DNA of 56,623 nt, from positions 1-56,623 of the forward strand of contig JAEWAX010000157.1 in the NCBI GenBank assembly GCA_023391425.1. Reading direction: 5' to 3'. Within the stretch, counting starts at the first letter, position 1; each line of letters begins with the position of its first letter. Made by a program: the position numbers and the translations under genes. This stretch comes from Bacillota bacterium. GTDB taxonomy: Bacteria; Bacillota; Clostridia; Acetivibrionales; DSM-1351. Positions 27,275 to 37,089 of this stretch are shown here, one piece after another. A model generated the notes under the pieces. That model saw nothing but the letters and a program-made list of their open reading frames with translations. It had not been told where the DNA came from and searched no databases.

Positions 27275-28286
27275 CAGAGGGTTTCACCTCCATATTTTCA
27301 AATTGATTTTTAATTTCATTAACAACTCCACATTGGATTAATGGAATTGCTCTTTTCAAAATAGTAGTTCTGATTGTTTTTGCTTTTGAAGATCCATGAC
27401 TCTTTATAACAAGTTCATTTACTCCCAAAACTGGAGCACCCGACAGTTCATCAGGGTCGAACTTTGTTTTGAAATCTTTAAAAGCTGAATTCAGCATAAG
27501 ATAGCAAACTTTTGTCAAAATATTTTTTGTAAAAAGCTTCTTTAGTTCTTTCAAAAATAAAGAACCTACACCTTCATACAGCTTTAGTGAAACATTACCA
27601 ACATATCCATCACAAACAGCAACGTCGATATCGCCACTTGTAATATCATTACCTTCCATATTACCTATAAAATTAATAGGAGCTGTTGAGAGAAGTCCAA
27701 ACGCATTCTTTAAATTATCATTACCCTTTTCGTCCTCTGAGCCAACATTTAATAAGCCAATTTTGGGACTTTCTAGCTTATAGATAAGCTTCATATATAT
27801 AGAACCCATTAATGCAAATTGTAAATAATTAATAGGTCTACAAACTGTATTCATACCTGCATCAATAATTAAAACCATATTCTTTTTTGATGGAACCAAA
27901 GCTGGAAGCGATGGCCTATCTATCCCCTTTATTCTCCCTACTAACAGCAAAGCACCTGTCATGAGTGCACCAGTATTTCCGGCAGAAATAAAAGCATCGC
28001 CTTTTTTTTCTTTTAAAAGCTTCAATCCAACAACCATTGACGAATCCTTTTTACCCTTAATAGCTTTTGTTGGAGTATCATTGCCTTCTATAACTTCTGT
28101 TGTATTAACTATACTAATTCTATCCTTGTTAAATTCATTCTTATCTACAATCTTTTGAATAACTTCACTTTTTCCAACTAGAGTAATATTAAAACCATCC
28201 TGCATTTTTATAGCTTCTATACATCCATCAACGATTGCATCAGGGGCATTATCTCCACCCATCGCATCTACAATAATATTTATCAT
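27258..28286 (-). CDS. plsX: Phosphate acyltransferase PlsX
   Basis: 342 aa, full length. Typical motifs are IIVDAMGGDNAP at the start, SAGNTGALM, NVGSEDEKGND, and CDGYVGNVSLK. It makes acyl-phosphate from acyl-ACP for phosphatidic acid synthesis by PlsY. Directly downstream of fapR, as in Bacillus. Confidence 0.97.
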   Translation of the reverse strand: MINIIVDAMGGDNAPDAIVDGCIEAIKMQDGFNITLVGKSEVIQKIVDKNEFNKDRISIVNTTEVIEGNDTPTKAIKGKKDSSMVVGLKLLKEKKGDAFISAGNTGALMTGALLLVGRIKGIDRPSLPALVPSKKNMVLIIDAGMNTVCRPINYLQFALMGSIYMKLIYKLESPKIGLLNVGSEDEKGNDNLKNAFGLLSTAPINFIGNMEGNDITSGDIDVAVCDGYVGNVSLKLYEGVGSLFLKELKKLFTKNILTKVCYLMLNSAFKDFKTKFDPDELSGAPVLGVNELVIKSHGSSKAKTIRTTILKRAIPLIQCGVVNEIKNQFENMEVKPSDDNIN

Positions 28287-28326
28287 ATATATTCACGCTC
28301 CAAATACCGTTTAATTTTTTGAAATA

Positions 28327-28911
28327 TCATTTTTCCATATTAACGTTATTTTTATCTATCGTTACAAGTATAAATTTACCTCTAAAAACCTCAACGGTTT
28401 TTTCGAATATTTTTACCCATACAATAAATTTACTTCCCTTTGCTTTCTTTACTTCTGCCTTTGCGATGATCTTTGCACCTGAGTAAACAGGAATCTTATA
28501 TTTTATATTTGCAACACCTACAAGTGCTACCTGTGCATCAATCACTGCAATTGCAAGGGTCTCAGCAAGTGAATATATATAATGTCCCCTTACGATACGA
28601 GTTTTCTCAAACGCCATCGAATTATTAGTTTCCATCAAGGATATTGCACTCTGTCCCAATTGCAAATCTATGAGTTCACCAATAAACTCTTTGCCTTCAA
28701 TGGATTTTAACTTTTCTTGATTTGTTTGTGCAACGTTTCTTATTCTTTCTCTGAGTTCGGGAATTCCTAACTCAAGCCTATCTAATCTTACAGTTGGTAT
28801 ACTAACTTTAAAAAAATCAGCCAATTCTTCATCTGTTAAAAATGGGTCGAACTTGATTTTTTCAAGCAAGATCTTCTGTCTTTGTTGTTTCTGTGATGAC
28901 GATCTGCTCAC
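28327..28911 (-). CDS. fapR: Fatty acid/phospholipid synthesis repressor FapR
   Basis: 194 aa: an N-terminal DeoR-like helix-turn-helix (LTDEELADFFKVSIPTVRLD), a linker helix, and a C-terminal hot-dog domain (VRGHYIYSLAETLAIAVID). FapR represses the fab/plsX genes and is released by malonyl-CoA. First gene of fapR-plsX-fabH-fabD-fabG-acpP. A FapR-like operator lies 26 bp upstream of the start. Confidence 0.95.
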   Translation of the reverse strand: MSRSSSQKQQRQKILLEKIKFDPFLTDEELADFFKVSIPTVRLDRLELGIPELRERIRNVAQTNQEKLKSIEGKEFIGELIDLQLGQSAISLMETNNSMAFEKTRIVRGHYIYSLAETLAIAVIDAQVALVGVANIKYKIPVYSGAKIIAKAEVKKAKGSKFIVWVKIFEKTVEVFRGKFILVTIDKNNVNMEK

Positions 28912-28936
28912 AAATAAACACCCCTTATAAATATAA

Positions 28937-28954
28937 TTATTACCAGATACTAAT
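28937..28954. promoter_or_regulatory. FapR operator upstream of fapR
   Basis: TTATTACCAGATACTAAT closely matches the Bacillus FapR box (TTAGTACCTGATACTAA) with its TAC-N4-GTA-like dyad. It sits within a plausible promoter (TTGTTA, 17 bp, GTAATA on the minus strand). This implies autoregulation of the whole fatty acid operon by malonyl-CoA level. Confidence 0.75.
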
Positions 28955-29210
28955 TGCTGATAACAAAATTATAACTTAACTTTATTACTATTGCAACTAT
29001 TTTCTGATATTTTCAGTAAAAGCACAATGTGTAGTTTTAACCAATTAGCCTTAAATATACGTCAAGAGCCACTAATATCAATAAAATTAACCACACATAT
29101 TTTTAAAAAAATAAATAGTATTCTATATAACATATTTATGACCACATATTTATGACCTAGCGATAACTAAGAATCGGATAACAGAGCTCATAAATCCGGA
29201 CAAAAAAATA

Positions 29211-29234
29211 AATAGCCGGGAATTACGGCTACTT
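29211..29234 (-). terminator. Terminator of pgsA
   Basis: AATAGCCG pairs with CGGCTACTT (G.U-tolerant) 22 bp after the pgsA stop. The minus-strand exit is TATTTATTTTTTTG. Confidence 0.75.
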
Positions 29235-29255
29235 ATTAAATAATGGAATATTAGT

Positions 29256-29876
29256 TTAACAACCACCAGACTTTAGGATTTTTGAATTCTTCATAAAGAA
29301 ATCAACCCCTGAATAAATAGTAACTAAAACAGCTACAGTCATCAAGTAAGTATCTATTGGTAAATCAGTGAACATCGAGAATGGCCAATTTTTCAACAAA
29401 CAAACTGATATAGCTACTGTCTGGCAAACCATTTTAAATTTTCCAGACTTGTTTGCAGCAATTACCTGTCCTTCTGCTGCTGCAATAGAACGCATGCCTG
29501 TAACAAGTAGTTCTCTTGAAATGATTATCATTGCTGCCCACCCAGTTATAACATCTCTCTGAACAAGTGCTATAAGTGCTGCTGTTATCAATAATTTATC
29601 TGCAATCGGATCAAGAAATTTCCCTAAAGCAGTAATTAGTTTATGTTTCCTAGCGATATAGCCATCTACACCATCGGTACTAGCAGCCAAAATAAATATG
29701 ATAGCTGCTACATAACTGCCAGTCCCATTAATAAATTTATTTATTCCCAACATTTCACTTTTTAAAAATGCCAACAGAGGGAAATTTACTGTAGCATCAG
29801 GAATAGGAATTAAAAAAATCATAAGCAATGGCACTAGAAATATTCTCGATATAGTTATTTTATTTGGTAAATTCAT
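29256..29876 (-). CDS. pgsA: CDP-diacylglycerol--glycerol-3-phosphate 3-phosphatidyltransferase
   Basis: 206 aa, about six membrane helices. The CDP-alcohol phosphatidyltransferase motif starts at Asp68: DGVDGYIARK then GKFLDPIADK. It makes phosphatidylglycerol phosphate. Its start overlaps the end of rimO by 17 bp, a translationally coupled pair. Confidence 0.95.
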   Translation of the reverse strand: MNLPNKITISRIFLVPLLMIFLIPIPDATVNFPLLAFLKSEMLGINKFINGTGSYVAAIIFILAASTDGVDGYIARKHKLITALGKFLDPIADKLLITAALIALVQRDVITGWAAMIIISRELLVTGMRSIAAAEGQVIAANKSGKFKMVCQTVAISVCLLKNWPFSMFTDLPIDTYLMTVAVLVTIYSGVDFFMKNSKILKSGGC

Positions 29877-31200
29877 TTATGACCTCTCCTATCAAATCAT
29901 ATTCTTCAGCATTTAATATTTTAACATTTACAAAGCTACCTATCGTAAGTGGCTCATGACTAGTAAAATAAACTAGACCATCAATTTCTGGAGCTTCTGC
30001 ATAAGTACGTCCATAATAGAATATACCATCATCAGCAATCCCGTCAACAATAGCTTTATAAACTTTCTCTGTTCTATTAATATTTATATCTGTACTAATA
30101 GCATTTTGAACTTTCAATACTGCTTTTTGTCGATTAAGTTTTATGTTCTTCTTAATTTGATTTTTCATTTTTGCTGCTGGTGTTCCTTCTTCTCTTGAAT
30201 AAGTAAAAACACCAAGTCTATCGAACTTAAATTCATTAACAAAACTGAGTAATTGTTCAAAATCATCATCCGTTTCATCTGGGAAGCCAACTATCATAGT
30301 AGTTCTAATAACTATATCTTTAACACTTTTACGAAGCTTATTTAATACATAGCGAATCTCAGAAATATTTCCTCGTCTACCCATAAGTTTTAGAATTCTA
30401 TCAGAGGCATGTTGTATAGGAATGTCCATGTACTTACATACTTTTGGATTTGATGCTATTTCAGATATTAAATCATCATCAATTTCCTCTGGATAGCAAT
30501 ATAATAACCGAATCCATTCAACTCCATTAATTTTTGATAGCTTCTGTATAAGTTCGGGTAACATTTTCTTGCCATATAAGTCTATTCCATATCTAGTAGT
30601 ATCTTGAGCAACTAATATAATCTCCTTTGCTCCATTTTGAGCCAGAAGCTCAGCTTCCTTTATCAAAGCTTCAATTTTTCTACTCCTATAATTACCTCTT
30701 AAATATGGGATAATACAATATGTGCAGCGGTTATCACAGCCTTCAGATATCTTGAGATATACTGAATGCTTGCTAGAGGATATAATTCGTTTCTCGTCAA
30801 GATAATCAGTATCATCAAGCTTTCCATATGATACAGTTTTTTCACCTTTGTATGCTAGATTTATTACCTCAGCAATCTCTTTATAATTACCAGTACCAAG
30901 AACAGCATCAACTTCTGGTATTTCTTCAAGTATCTTATCCTTGTATCTTTCAGCCATACATCCTGTAACTATCAATACTTCACATTTTCTTTTCTTTTCC
31001 TCGGTCATCTCTAAAATAGTATTTATAGATTCTTGCTGTGCAGATTCGATAAATCCACAGGTATTAACTATCAAAATATTAGCATCTTCTTTGTTATTCA
31101 CGATTTCATAATTTTCTTTTGATAGCATTCCAAGCATTATTTCACTATCTACTAAATTTTTGGGGCATCCTAAGGAAACAATGCCTATTTTTTTGTTCAC
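29860..31200 (-). CDS. rimO: Ribosomal protein S12 methylthiotransferase RimO
   Basis: 446 aa starting with GTG at 31200 (GGAG 8 nt upstream). N-terminal UPF0004 domain cysteines at 12, 48 and 81; radical SAM cysteines at 155, 159 and 162 (CDNRCTYC); C-terminal TRAM domain. The MGRRGN-type motif (LMGRRGNISEIRYVL) fits RimO rather than MiaB. It methylthiolates an Asp of S12. Confidence 0.93.
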   Translation of the reverse strand: MNKKIGIVSLGCPKNLVDSEIMLGMLSKENYEIVNNKEDANILIVNTCGFIESAQQESINTILEMTEEKKRKCEVLIVTGCMAERYKDKILEEIPEVDAVLGTGNYKEIAEVINLAYKGEKTVSYGKLDDTDYLDEKRIISSSKHSVYLKISEGCDNRCTYCIIPYLRGNYRSRKIEALIKEAELLAQNGAKEIILVAQDTTRYGIDLYGKKMLPELIQKLSKINGVEWIRLLYCYPEEIDDDLISEIASNPKVCKYMDIPIQHASDRILKLMGRRGNISEIRYVLNKLRKSVKDIVIRTTMIVGFPDETDDDFEQLLSFVNEFKFDRLGVFTYSREEGTPAAKMKNQIKKNIKLNRQKAVLKVQNAISTDININRTEKVYKAIVDGIADDGIFYYGRTYAEAPEIDGLVYFTSHEPLTIGSFVNVKILNAEEYDLIGEVINEFTK

Positions 31201-31383
31201 TAAATATTCTCCTCAAATTTGGTTATGTTGTCATAACATATTATTTATTGAGTTTACCTTAAAAATTATAAACATTAAGTAAACTCTAATAAAAATTATT
31301 TAATAATATTTAGAAATTGTCAATGTCTTAAATTGATAATTTGCAAATAATTTTATATTAAATTTTATATAGCTGTGAATAAA

Positions 31384-32004
31384 TTAATCTTCTGGAAGGA
31401 ATTTGCTGATTGCTTTAGAAATTTGTTGGTAACTAAACCCTCTATTTGCTAAAAAAGACCTCATCTTGTTAATACCTTTTTCATCAAAAGAAGTTTGTTT
31501 GGAAAATTTCTTTTTTATTAATTTAAATGCGATGTCATCTTCGTCTAGAGCCATTTCTTCAAATGCATTACAGATAATGTCATCAGGGATTCCTTTGTAA
31601 TTTAATTCCATTGATAACATCTTTATAGACTTTGGTTGTAGCTTAGTTTTCTCAGTTATGTATTTAATAGCATATTGGTAATCATTTATGTAGTCTATTT
31701 CGATTAGGTTTTCAATTACTTTATTAATGGTTTCTTCCTCATATCCAAGTTCAAAAAGCTTTTGTTTTATCTCATAGGATGTTTTGAGTTTCAAAGCAAG
31801 GCACTTTACAGCCTGACTTTTTGCTGCATCATATACCTCATAAGTCATAATAAATTCTAAAGTCTCTGGTGTAATATTCTTGTCTTCATATAGGTCTAAA
31901 ATTGAAATGCGTTTCAGCGGTAAACAAAAAGAGGTATTATCCTCAAGATATACCCTAGCCATTGAAGTATTATTTTTATTTTTTTCTATAGATGTAATAA
32001 TCAT
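31384..32004 (-). CDS. recX: Regulatory protein RecX
   Basis: 206 aa, built of repeated three-helix modules (ALKLKTSYEIKQKLFELGY, KLIKKKFSKQTSFDEKG). RecX binds in the RecA filament groove and limits its activity. It lies 168 bp downstream of recA in the same direction, as usual. Confidence 0.93.
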   Translation of the reverse strand: MIITSIEKNKNNTSMARVYLEDNTSFCLPLKRISILDLYEDKNITPETLEFIMTYEVYDAAKSQAVKCLALKLKTSYEIKQKLFELGYEEETINKVIENLIEIDYINDYQYAIKYITEKTKLQPKSIKMLSMELNYKGIPDDIICNAFEEMALDEDDIAFKLIKKKFSKQTSFDEKGINKMRSFLANRGFSYQQISKAISKFLPED

Positions 32005-32172
32005 AACTACTCCCTAGTTCTAAAAAAATATAACACTATAACTTCATAATCACTGGTATACTGGCACTACAATAGGTTTAATAATTTAAAACACTCAACC
32101 TAATAGTTTTACCAATATACCCCTGACTTCATGAAGCTAAATAGTTTTATTATATTCCTCTGTTTTTAACTA

Positions 32173-33222
32173 TTACTCATTGTCCTCAATTTCACTATCT
32201 TCCATTTCAACATCTTCTGTATTTCCAGACGTTGCAACTACTGGAGTAAAATTGGCTCTAACTAATTTTTCGATTTCTGCGCAAAGTGCTGGATTATCTT
32301 TTAAGTATTGTTTAGAATTTTCTCTTCCCTGTCCTATACGTTGACCATTATATGAGAACCATGCACCGCTCTTATTTACAATATCCATATTAACAGCTAT
32401 ATCAAGGATGTTACCTTCTTTAGAAATACCTTCACCATAAACAATATCAAACTCAGCTTCTTTAAATGGAGGTGCAATCTTATTTTTAACAACCTTAACC
32501 CTTGTTCTATTACCTACTACTTCATTTCCCTGCTTGAGCGACTCTATTCTTCTAACATCAAGACGAACAGATGAATAGAACTTCAATGCTCTACCGCCTG
32601 GCGTAACCTCAGGGTTTCCGAACATAATTCCAACCTTCTCACGAAGTTGGTTAATAAATATCATAGTAGTTCTGGATTTACTTACAATACCAGCAAGCTT
32701 ACGTAGTGCTTGAGACATAAGTCTAGCCTGTAAGCCAACATGAGAATCTCCCATTTCTCCATCTATTTCAGCTTTTGGAACAAGGGCTGCAACAGAGTCA
32801 ACAACAATAATGTCAATGGCACCACTTCTCACAAGAGCTTCTGCTATTTCTAAAGCTTGCTCACCGGTATCAGGCTGAGATACTATCAAATTATCTATAT
32901 CAACCCCAAGCTTTTTGGCATACTTAGGATCAAGAGCATGTTCGGCATCAATAAATGCAGCTTCTCCACCAGCCTTTTGAGCCTCTGCAATTACATGTAA
33001 TGCAACTGTTGTCTTACCTGAGGATTCAGGTCCATAAACCTCAACAATTCTTCCTCTAGGTACGCCACCAATTCCGAGTGCTATATCAAGGCTCAATGAA
33101 CCAGTAGGGATAAATTCAACATTCATATGCGCATTCTCGCCCAATTTCATAACTGAACCTTTACCGAATTGTTTTTCAATCTGACCCAAAGCCATTTCTA
33201 ATGCTTTTTTCTTTTCTAACAT
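32173..33222 (-). CDS. recA: Recombinase RecA
   Basis: 349 aa. Walker A GPESSGKTT at ~64-72, Walker B region IIVVDSVAALVPKAEI, LexA/ssDNA loop L1 (GDSHVGLQARLMSQALR) and L2 (FINQLREKVGIMFGNPEVT). Acidic C-tail (EDVEMEDSEIEDNE) as in other RecAs. It catalyses strand exchange and triggers LexA cleavage. A LexA-type box lies upstream. Confidence 0.98.
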   Translation of the reverse strand: MLEKKKALEMALGQIEKQFGKGSVMKLGENAHMNVEFIPTGSLSLDIALGIGGVPRGRIVEVYGPESSGKTTVALHVIAEAQKAGGEAAFIDAEHALDPKYAKKLGVDIDNLIVSQPDTGEQALEIAEALVRSGAIDIIVVDSVAALVPKAEIDGEMGDSHVGLQARLMSQALRKLAGIVSKSRTTMIFINQLREKVGIMFGNPEVTPGGRALKFYSSVRLDVRRIESLKQGNEVVGNRTRVKVVKNKIAPPFKEAEFDIVYGEGISKEGNILDIAVNMDIVNKSGAWFSYNGQRIGQGRENSKQYLKDNPALCAEIEKLVRANFTPVVATSGNTEDVEMEDSEIEDNE

Positions 33223-33244
33223 GGGGTTTCCTCCTCACAATTAT

Positions 33245-33258
33245 CGAACGTTTGTTCT
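33245..33258. promoter_or_regulatory. LexA (SOS) box upstream of recA
   Basis: CGAACGTTTGTTCT fits the Gram-positive LexA consensus CGAACNNNNGTTCG in 13 of 14 positions (N counted as match), 23 bp upstream of the recA start codon. recA is thus probably SOS-induced. Confidence 0.85.
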
Positions 33259-33316
33259 TTTTAATTATATAGTCTTTTCTGTTTATAGTCAACTAATAAA
33301 ATAAATATTTTTATTT

Positions 33317-34918
33317 TTATGCTCTCCTAAGCTTTCTAAAAATTTTATTTATTTTATCAAACATTTTATTTTTAACTGCTACTGCTTCATTAACTTTAAG
33401 CAGCAAAGTAAAGCCAAAGAATATCAGCGCACCAACAACAATTTCTATTCCCATAATTAGTATTTCTAAAAGCTTTGAATGCATAGAAAAAGTCTGAGTA
33501 AAATCGATAGGTAATGTTCTATTTACAAAGAATAGTGCAATGCCCATTATAACAGCGGCAGGCAAAAGCTTTCCAGTGTATTTTATAATGTTTTTCCACT
33601 TCATACCATTCATCTTCTTCGAAAGAGCATACATCATAATAACCATATAAACTACGCTTATTATTGAATACGACAAAGACACTCCTTTAGGTCCTAAATC
33701 GGTTATACGTACGAATATAGTACAGCACGCATAATTCAAAACCATTGAGACAATTCCTATATAAAGAGGCGTTTTTGTATCGTTGTTTGCATAAAAAGCT
33801 CTAGTCAGTAATGCCACCATTGATTGTGCTATCATTGCAGCAGTAAACATCACCAAAACCGCTCCAGCTAAAACTATTCTCGCGCTATCAATTTGTGATG
33901 ACCATTTATATACCACGCTAATTAAAGGCTCTGCTAGTATCACAAATGCAATTGCTGAAGGTATTATGAAATAAAGTATTGTTTTAAATGCATTATTTAA
34001 TATATCTTTAAATTCATCTACCTTTTTAAGAGCAAGCTTTTCAGACAAAGTTGGAAGAAGAGCAGTTCCCAGCCCCATTGCAAATATGCCATACGGCAAC
34101 TGCCAAAGATCATTTGCGTTATAGTATGCGGTAATACCTCCGTCTCCTTTAAAAAGTGATACAAAATTCAGAGAGATTAGTATATTTATCTGAACAATTG
34201 CAGATGAAACCAACGAAGGAATTGCAAGCTTAAATAATTTTCTAAAGCCTGAATGCTTCCAAAATATTTTGGGTTTATAATATTTAAAATTTGGAAGAGC
34301 AAATGATACTTGTATAACAAGATAAATAATTGCACTTGCAAGTATTCCATATGCTATATATTTTACACCAAATCTACTTAAAACAAAAATACTTAGTGCA
34401 ACACACACGTTATAAATCGAAGGACCATACGCTGCTGCAGCAAAACGCTGATACGAATTTAATACACCATTTGTCATTCCTACCAGCATCATAAAAGCAA
34501 CTGATGGAAAAAGAATTCTTGTCAATTGGATTGTCAATTCTCTTTTTTCTCCAACAAGTCCATTAGCAGTCATTGATACTACCCAAGGAGCAAAAATAAC
34601 ACCCAAAATACATAGAACAAACATTGCTGCAAAAATTACATTTATAAAGGTTCCGACTGCTTTCCATCCATCCTCTTCTTCATCTCTTGCCAAATATCCT
34701 GATAATACAGGTATCAGCGCAGAGGCTATAGCACCACCAACTAGCAAATTATACATCAGGTCAGTAGTTCTAAATGCTGCTAGTAACGAATCTGATTGTG
34801 AAGCAGTAAGTAAGTTATTTATTAATATAGTTCTCAGATAGCCCGTTATTCTGCTTACTACCAAGGCTGACATTACAATTATAGCAGCAACAGTGATTTT
34901 CTTATTATTTGAACTCAA
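33317..34918 (-). CDS. murJ: Lipid II flippase MurJ
   Basis: 533 aa from TTG 34918, which has AGGAGG at correct distance; an upstream in-frame start would put that site inside the gene. About 14 membrane helices; MviN/MurJ features ALVVSRITGYLRTILI and YFAxDE-like ARDEEED loop. It moves lipid II across the membrane for peptidoglycan synthesis. Placed between cinA and recA, an unusual position. Confidence 0.9.
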   Translation of the reverse strand: MSSNNKKITVAAIIVMSALVVSRITGYLRTILINNLLTASQSDSLLAAFRTTDLMYNLLVGGAIASALIPVLSGYLARDEEEDGWKAVGTFINVIFAAMFVLCILGVIFAPWVVSMTANGLVGEKRELTIQLTRILFPSVAFMMLVGMTNGVLNSYQRFAAAAYGPSIYNVCVALSIFVLSRFGVKYIAYGILASAIIYLVIQVSFALPNFKYYKPKIFWKHSGFRKLFKLAIPSLVSSAIVQINILISLNFVSLFKGDGGITAYYNANDLWQLPYGIFAMGLGTALLPTLSEKLALKKVDEFKDILNNAFKTILYFIIPSAIAFVILAEPLISVVYKWSSQIDSARIVLAGAVLVMFTAAMIAQSMVALLTRAFYANNDTKTPLYIGIVSMVLNYACCTIFVRITDLGPKGVSLSYSIISVVYMVIMMYALSKKMNGMKWKNIIKYTGKLLPAAVIMGIALFFVNRTLPIDFTQTFSMHSKLLEILIMGIEIVVGALIFFGFTLLLKVNEAVAVKNKMFDKINKIFRKLRRA

Positions 34919-34960
34919 AATTAAATCCTCCTGACTGCACAAGCAACATAATGTTTATCC

Positions 34961-35005
34961 TACTTCTAAGTTTCAGCTGAAGTAAAAACTCCACCCAAAG
35001 CCAAG
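34961..35005 (-). repeat. Dispersed repeat B, copy 2 (murJ leader)
   Basis: Minus-strand copy of the sequence at 4246-4290: CTTGGCTTT, then GGAGTTTTTACT, TGAAACTTAGAA. It lies between cinA and murJ. Contains the palindrome TTTCAGCTGAA. Unlike copy 1 it is not followed by the A-type hairpin. Confidence 0.55.
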
Positions 35006-35052
35006 CATTTTGTTTATGCAGTCTACTGCCCTTGCAGTATTTATCTTTTGTT

Positions 35053-36312
35053 TTATTTTATACCACCAATATCAATTTGTAAGTCCATTACATGCCTTCT
35101 AATCATATCAAAAACATTCAATGCTGTAATTGTCCTAATTTTATTTCTATTTCCTGTAAGCCTAAGTTCTTTTGTAATAGTTCCTTTTTCAGATGCAAGA
35201 CCCACATATACTAATCCAACTGGCTTTTCTAAAGTCCCTCCATCTGGCCCAGCTATTCCAGTAACAGAAACACCCATATCAGTTTTCAGCCTACTTCTTA
35301 TTCCTTGGGCCATCTCAGCAGCTGTTTCACGGCTAACAGCCCCATACTTTTGCAAAGTTTGCTCCTTGACTCCTAAGAGTTCAGCTTTTGACTCATTTGA
35401 ATAGGTCACTGCCCCACCAATATAAACCTTTGATATTCCAGGAATATTGGTAAGTGTCTCTGAAATAAGTCCTCCAGTACAGGATTCAGCAGTAGCAATA
35501 GTAATATTTTTATCAAGTAGAAGGTTTGCTACAACAGCATCTAAAGTTTGATCAGTATCTGAATATAAGCAAGCTCCAGTTCTTTTTTTAATTTCATCAA
35601 TAACAGGTTTCAAAATTAAGTTTGCATCTTCTCCAGCTTTTACTTTTGCAGATACTCTTAAGGTTACCTCTCCCAATTTTGCATATGTTGCAATTGTAGG
35701 ATTAGTTTGACCGTCTATCAAGTCTAAAATTAGTGTTTCCATAGCAGATTCACCTATGCCGAATACCCGCAAAAACTTTGACTCAATTGAAAAGGTACTT
35801 TTCTTTTTGAAATAAGGCATAACATAATCATTAAACATTGGCTTCATTTCTACTGGTGGTCCAGGTAGCATAACCACAACCTTATCACCATCTTCAATTA
35901 TACAGCCTGGTGCAGTTCCATTATTATTTTTGAGTATTATACAATCCTCAGGCATATATGCTTGCTTCTCATTATTTAGTGTCATCTGTCTTCCTATTTT
36001 ACTAAAATAATTCTTTAAATCTACAAAGCTCTCATCATCTAAAACAAGCTTTTTACCAAACACATGAGCAATAGTTTCTTTAGTTAAATCATCTTGAGTT
36101 GGGCCAAGACCTCCTGTCGTAATTACAACATCACATCTCTTTAATGCCAACTTTAGGCTTTCTTCCAACCTATCTGGATTATCTCCAACAACACTATGAT
36201 AGTATACTCCTACTCCTACATCAGGTAGTTTTGAAGATATATATTGTGCATTTGTATTTGCAATCTGACCCATAAGCAGCTCAGTTCCTACTGCTAATAT
36301 TTCTGCCTTCAT
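35053..36312 (-). CDS. cinA: CinA family protein (ADP-ribose pyrophosphatase / NMN deamidase type)
   Basis: 419 aa from ATG 36312 (GGAGG 8 nt upstream). The N-terminal MoaB/MogA-like domain (AEILAVGTELLMGQIANTNA, TTGGLGPTQDDLT) is followed by the C-terminal CinA amidase domain (~255 on: IATAESCTGGLISETLTN, GAVTYSNESKAELLGV, TGIAGPDGGT). Known family activity: nicotinamide-nucleotide amidase in pyridine nucleotide salvage; also linked to competence in some species. Confidence 0.93.
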   Translation of the reverse strand: MKAEILAVGTELLMGQIANTNAQYISSKLPDVGVGVYYHSVVGDNPDRLEESLKLALKRCDVVITTGGLGPTQDDLTKETIAHVFGKKLVLDDESFVDLKNYFSKIGRQMTLNNEKQAYMPEDCIILKNNNGTAPGCIIEDGDKVVVMLPGPPVEMKPMFNDYVMPYFKKKSTFSIESKFLRVFGIGESAMETLILDLIDGQTNPTIATYAKLGEVTLRVSAKVKAGEDANLILKPVIDEIKKRTGACLYSDTDQTLDAVVANLLLDKNITIATAESCTGGLISETLTNIPGISKVYIGGAVTYSNESKAELLGVKEQTLQKYGAVSRETAAEMAQGIRSRLKTDMGVSVTGIAGPDGGTLEKPVGLVYVGLASEKGTITKELRLTGNRNKIRTITALNVFDMIRRHVMDLQIDIGGIK

Positions 36313-36327
36313 CCTTCCATCCTCCAT

Positions 36328-36687
36328 ATTATTGCATAATAATAATTCATTTCAATGACTATTTAAATTGTATATGTATTTGAATTTGTATCAGTACTTG
36401 TACATTTAATTATCTAAATTGAAATATAAATATCTTTAATATTATATCAATACATAAGCAAAATAGTAATACTTATTCATAATTTAAGGATGATTATAAT
36501 AATAAGATGATACAAATCATGACTAACGTGATTCCGCGTTAGTTTACACGTTTAATAACTTATTTGAATCAAATGATAAATAAAGAAATAAATTGAAGTG
36601 AAATCTAAAGATGTTAAATAATAGGTAAATTATACCATATAATTTGTATTATGCAAGTACTTTTTTTAACATCAGCCATTCCACCTA
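36328..36687. other. AT-rich intergenic region upstream of cinA
   Basis: No credible gene. One short dyad (ACTAACG / CGTTAGT around 36522-36542) is the only structure seen. The cinA promoter probably lies here but no clear -35/-10 pair could be chosen. Confidence 0.4.
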
Positions 36688-36927
36688 TCAGCCTCTCTTA
36701 GTTTTTGCGTCCAATCGGGTCATTCTTAATTTATTCTGTATCTGACTTTCTAAACTTATATTTACACTGCTGTTTAACGGTTTCATATTCAATATATCAT
36801 CTTCACCACCTAATTGTAAATCAACACTATGGTCAACACCGTTTCCTTATAGAACATAGTTGTGCTCATTAGCCTTTTTATATCTTGATGATGCATATGG
36901 CCAAATTTCCGATGGGCATAAGTCAAA
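36688..36927 (-). pseudogene. Decayed C-terminus of a toxin-type HNH-like nuclease
   Basis: Minus-strand reading shows P-Y-A-S-S-R-Y-K-K-A, a TAA, then GNGVDHSVDLQLGGEDD and MKPLNSSVNISLESQIQNKL, ending at TGA 36690-36688. The VDHxVxLQLGG ... PLxxSVNxSLxxQI pattern is, from memory, the tail of nuclease domains in Rhs/polymorphic toxins. In-frame stops (36929-36927 and within the fragment) and no start codon mark it as dead. No immunity gene is recognisable beside it. Confidence 0.5.
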
Positions 36928-37089
36928 TTATAAATAAGTATATCTGCAAATATACCATTCTTATATAAAAAGTTATATAATACTTCTATACAGAGTTCTT
37001 TGATACAGGGATTTTTTTCTGCTGACTTAGAATATGATATATGTTTAGCATTTTACTAGATAATTTTTAAATACAAAGGAGGAATACTC

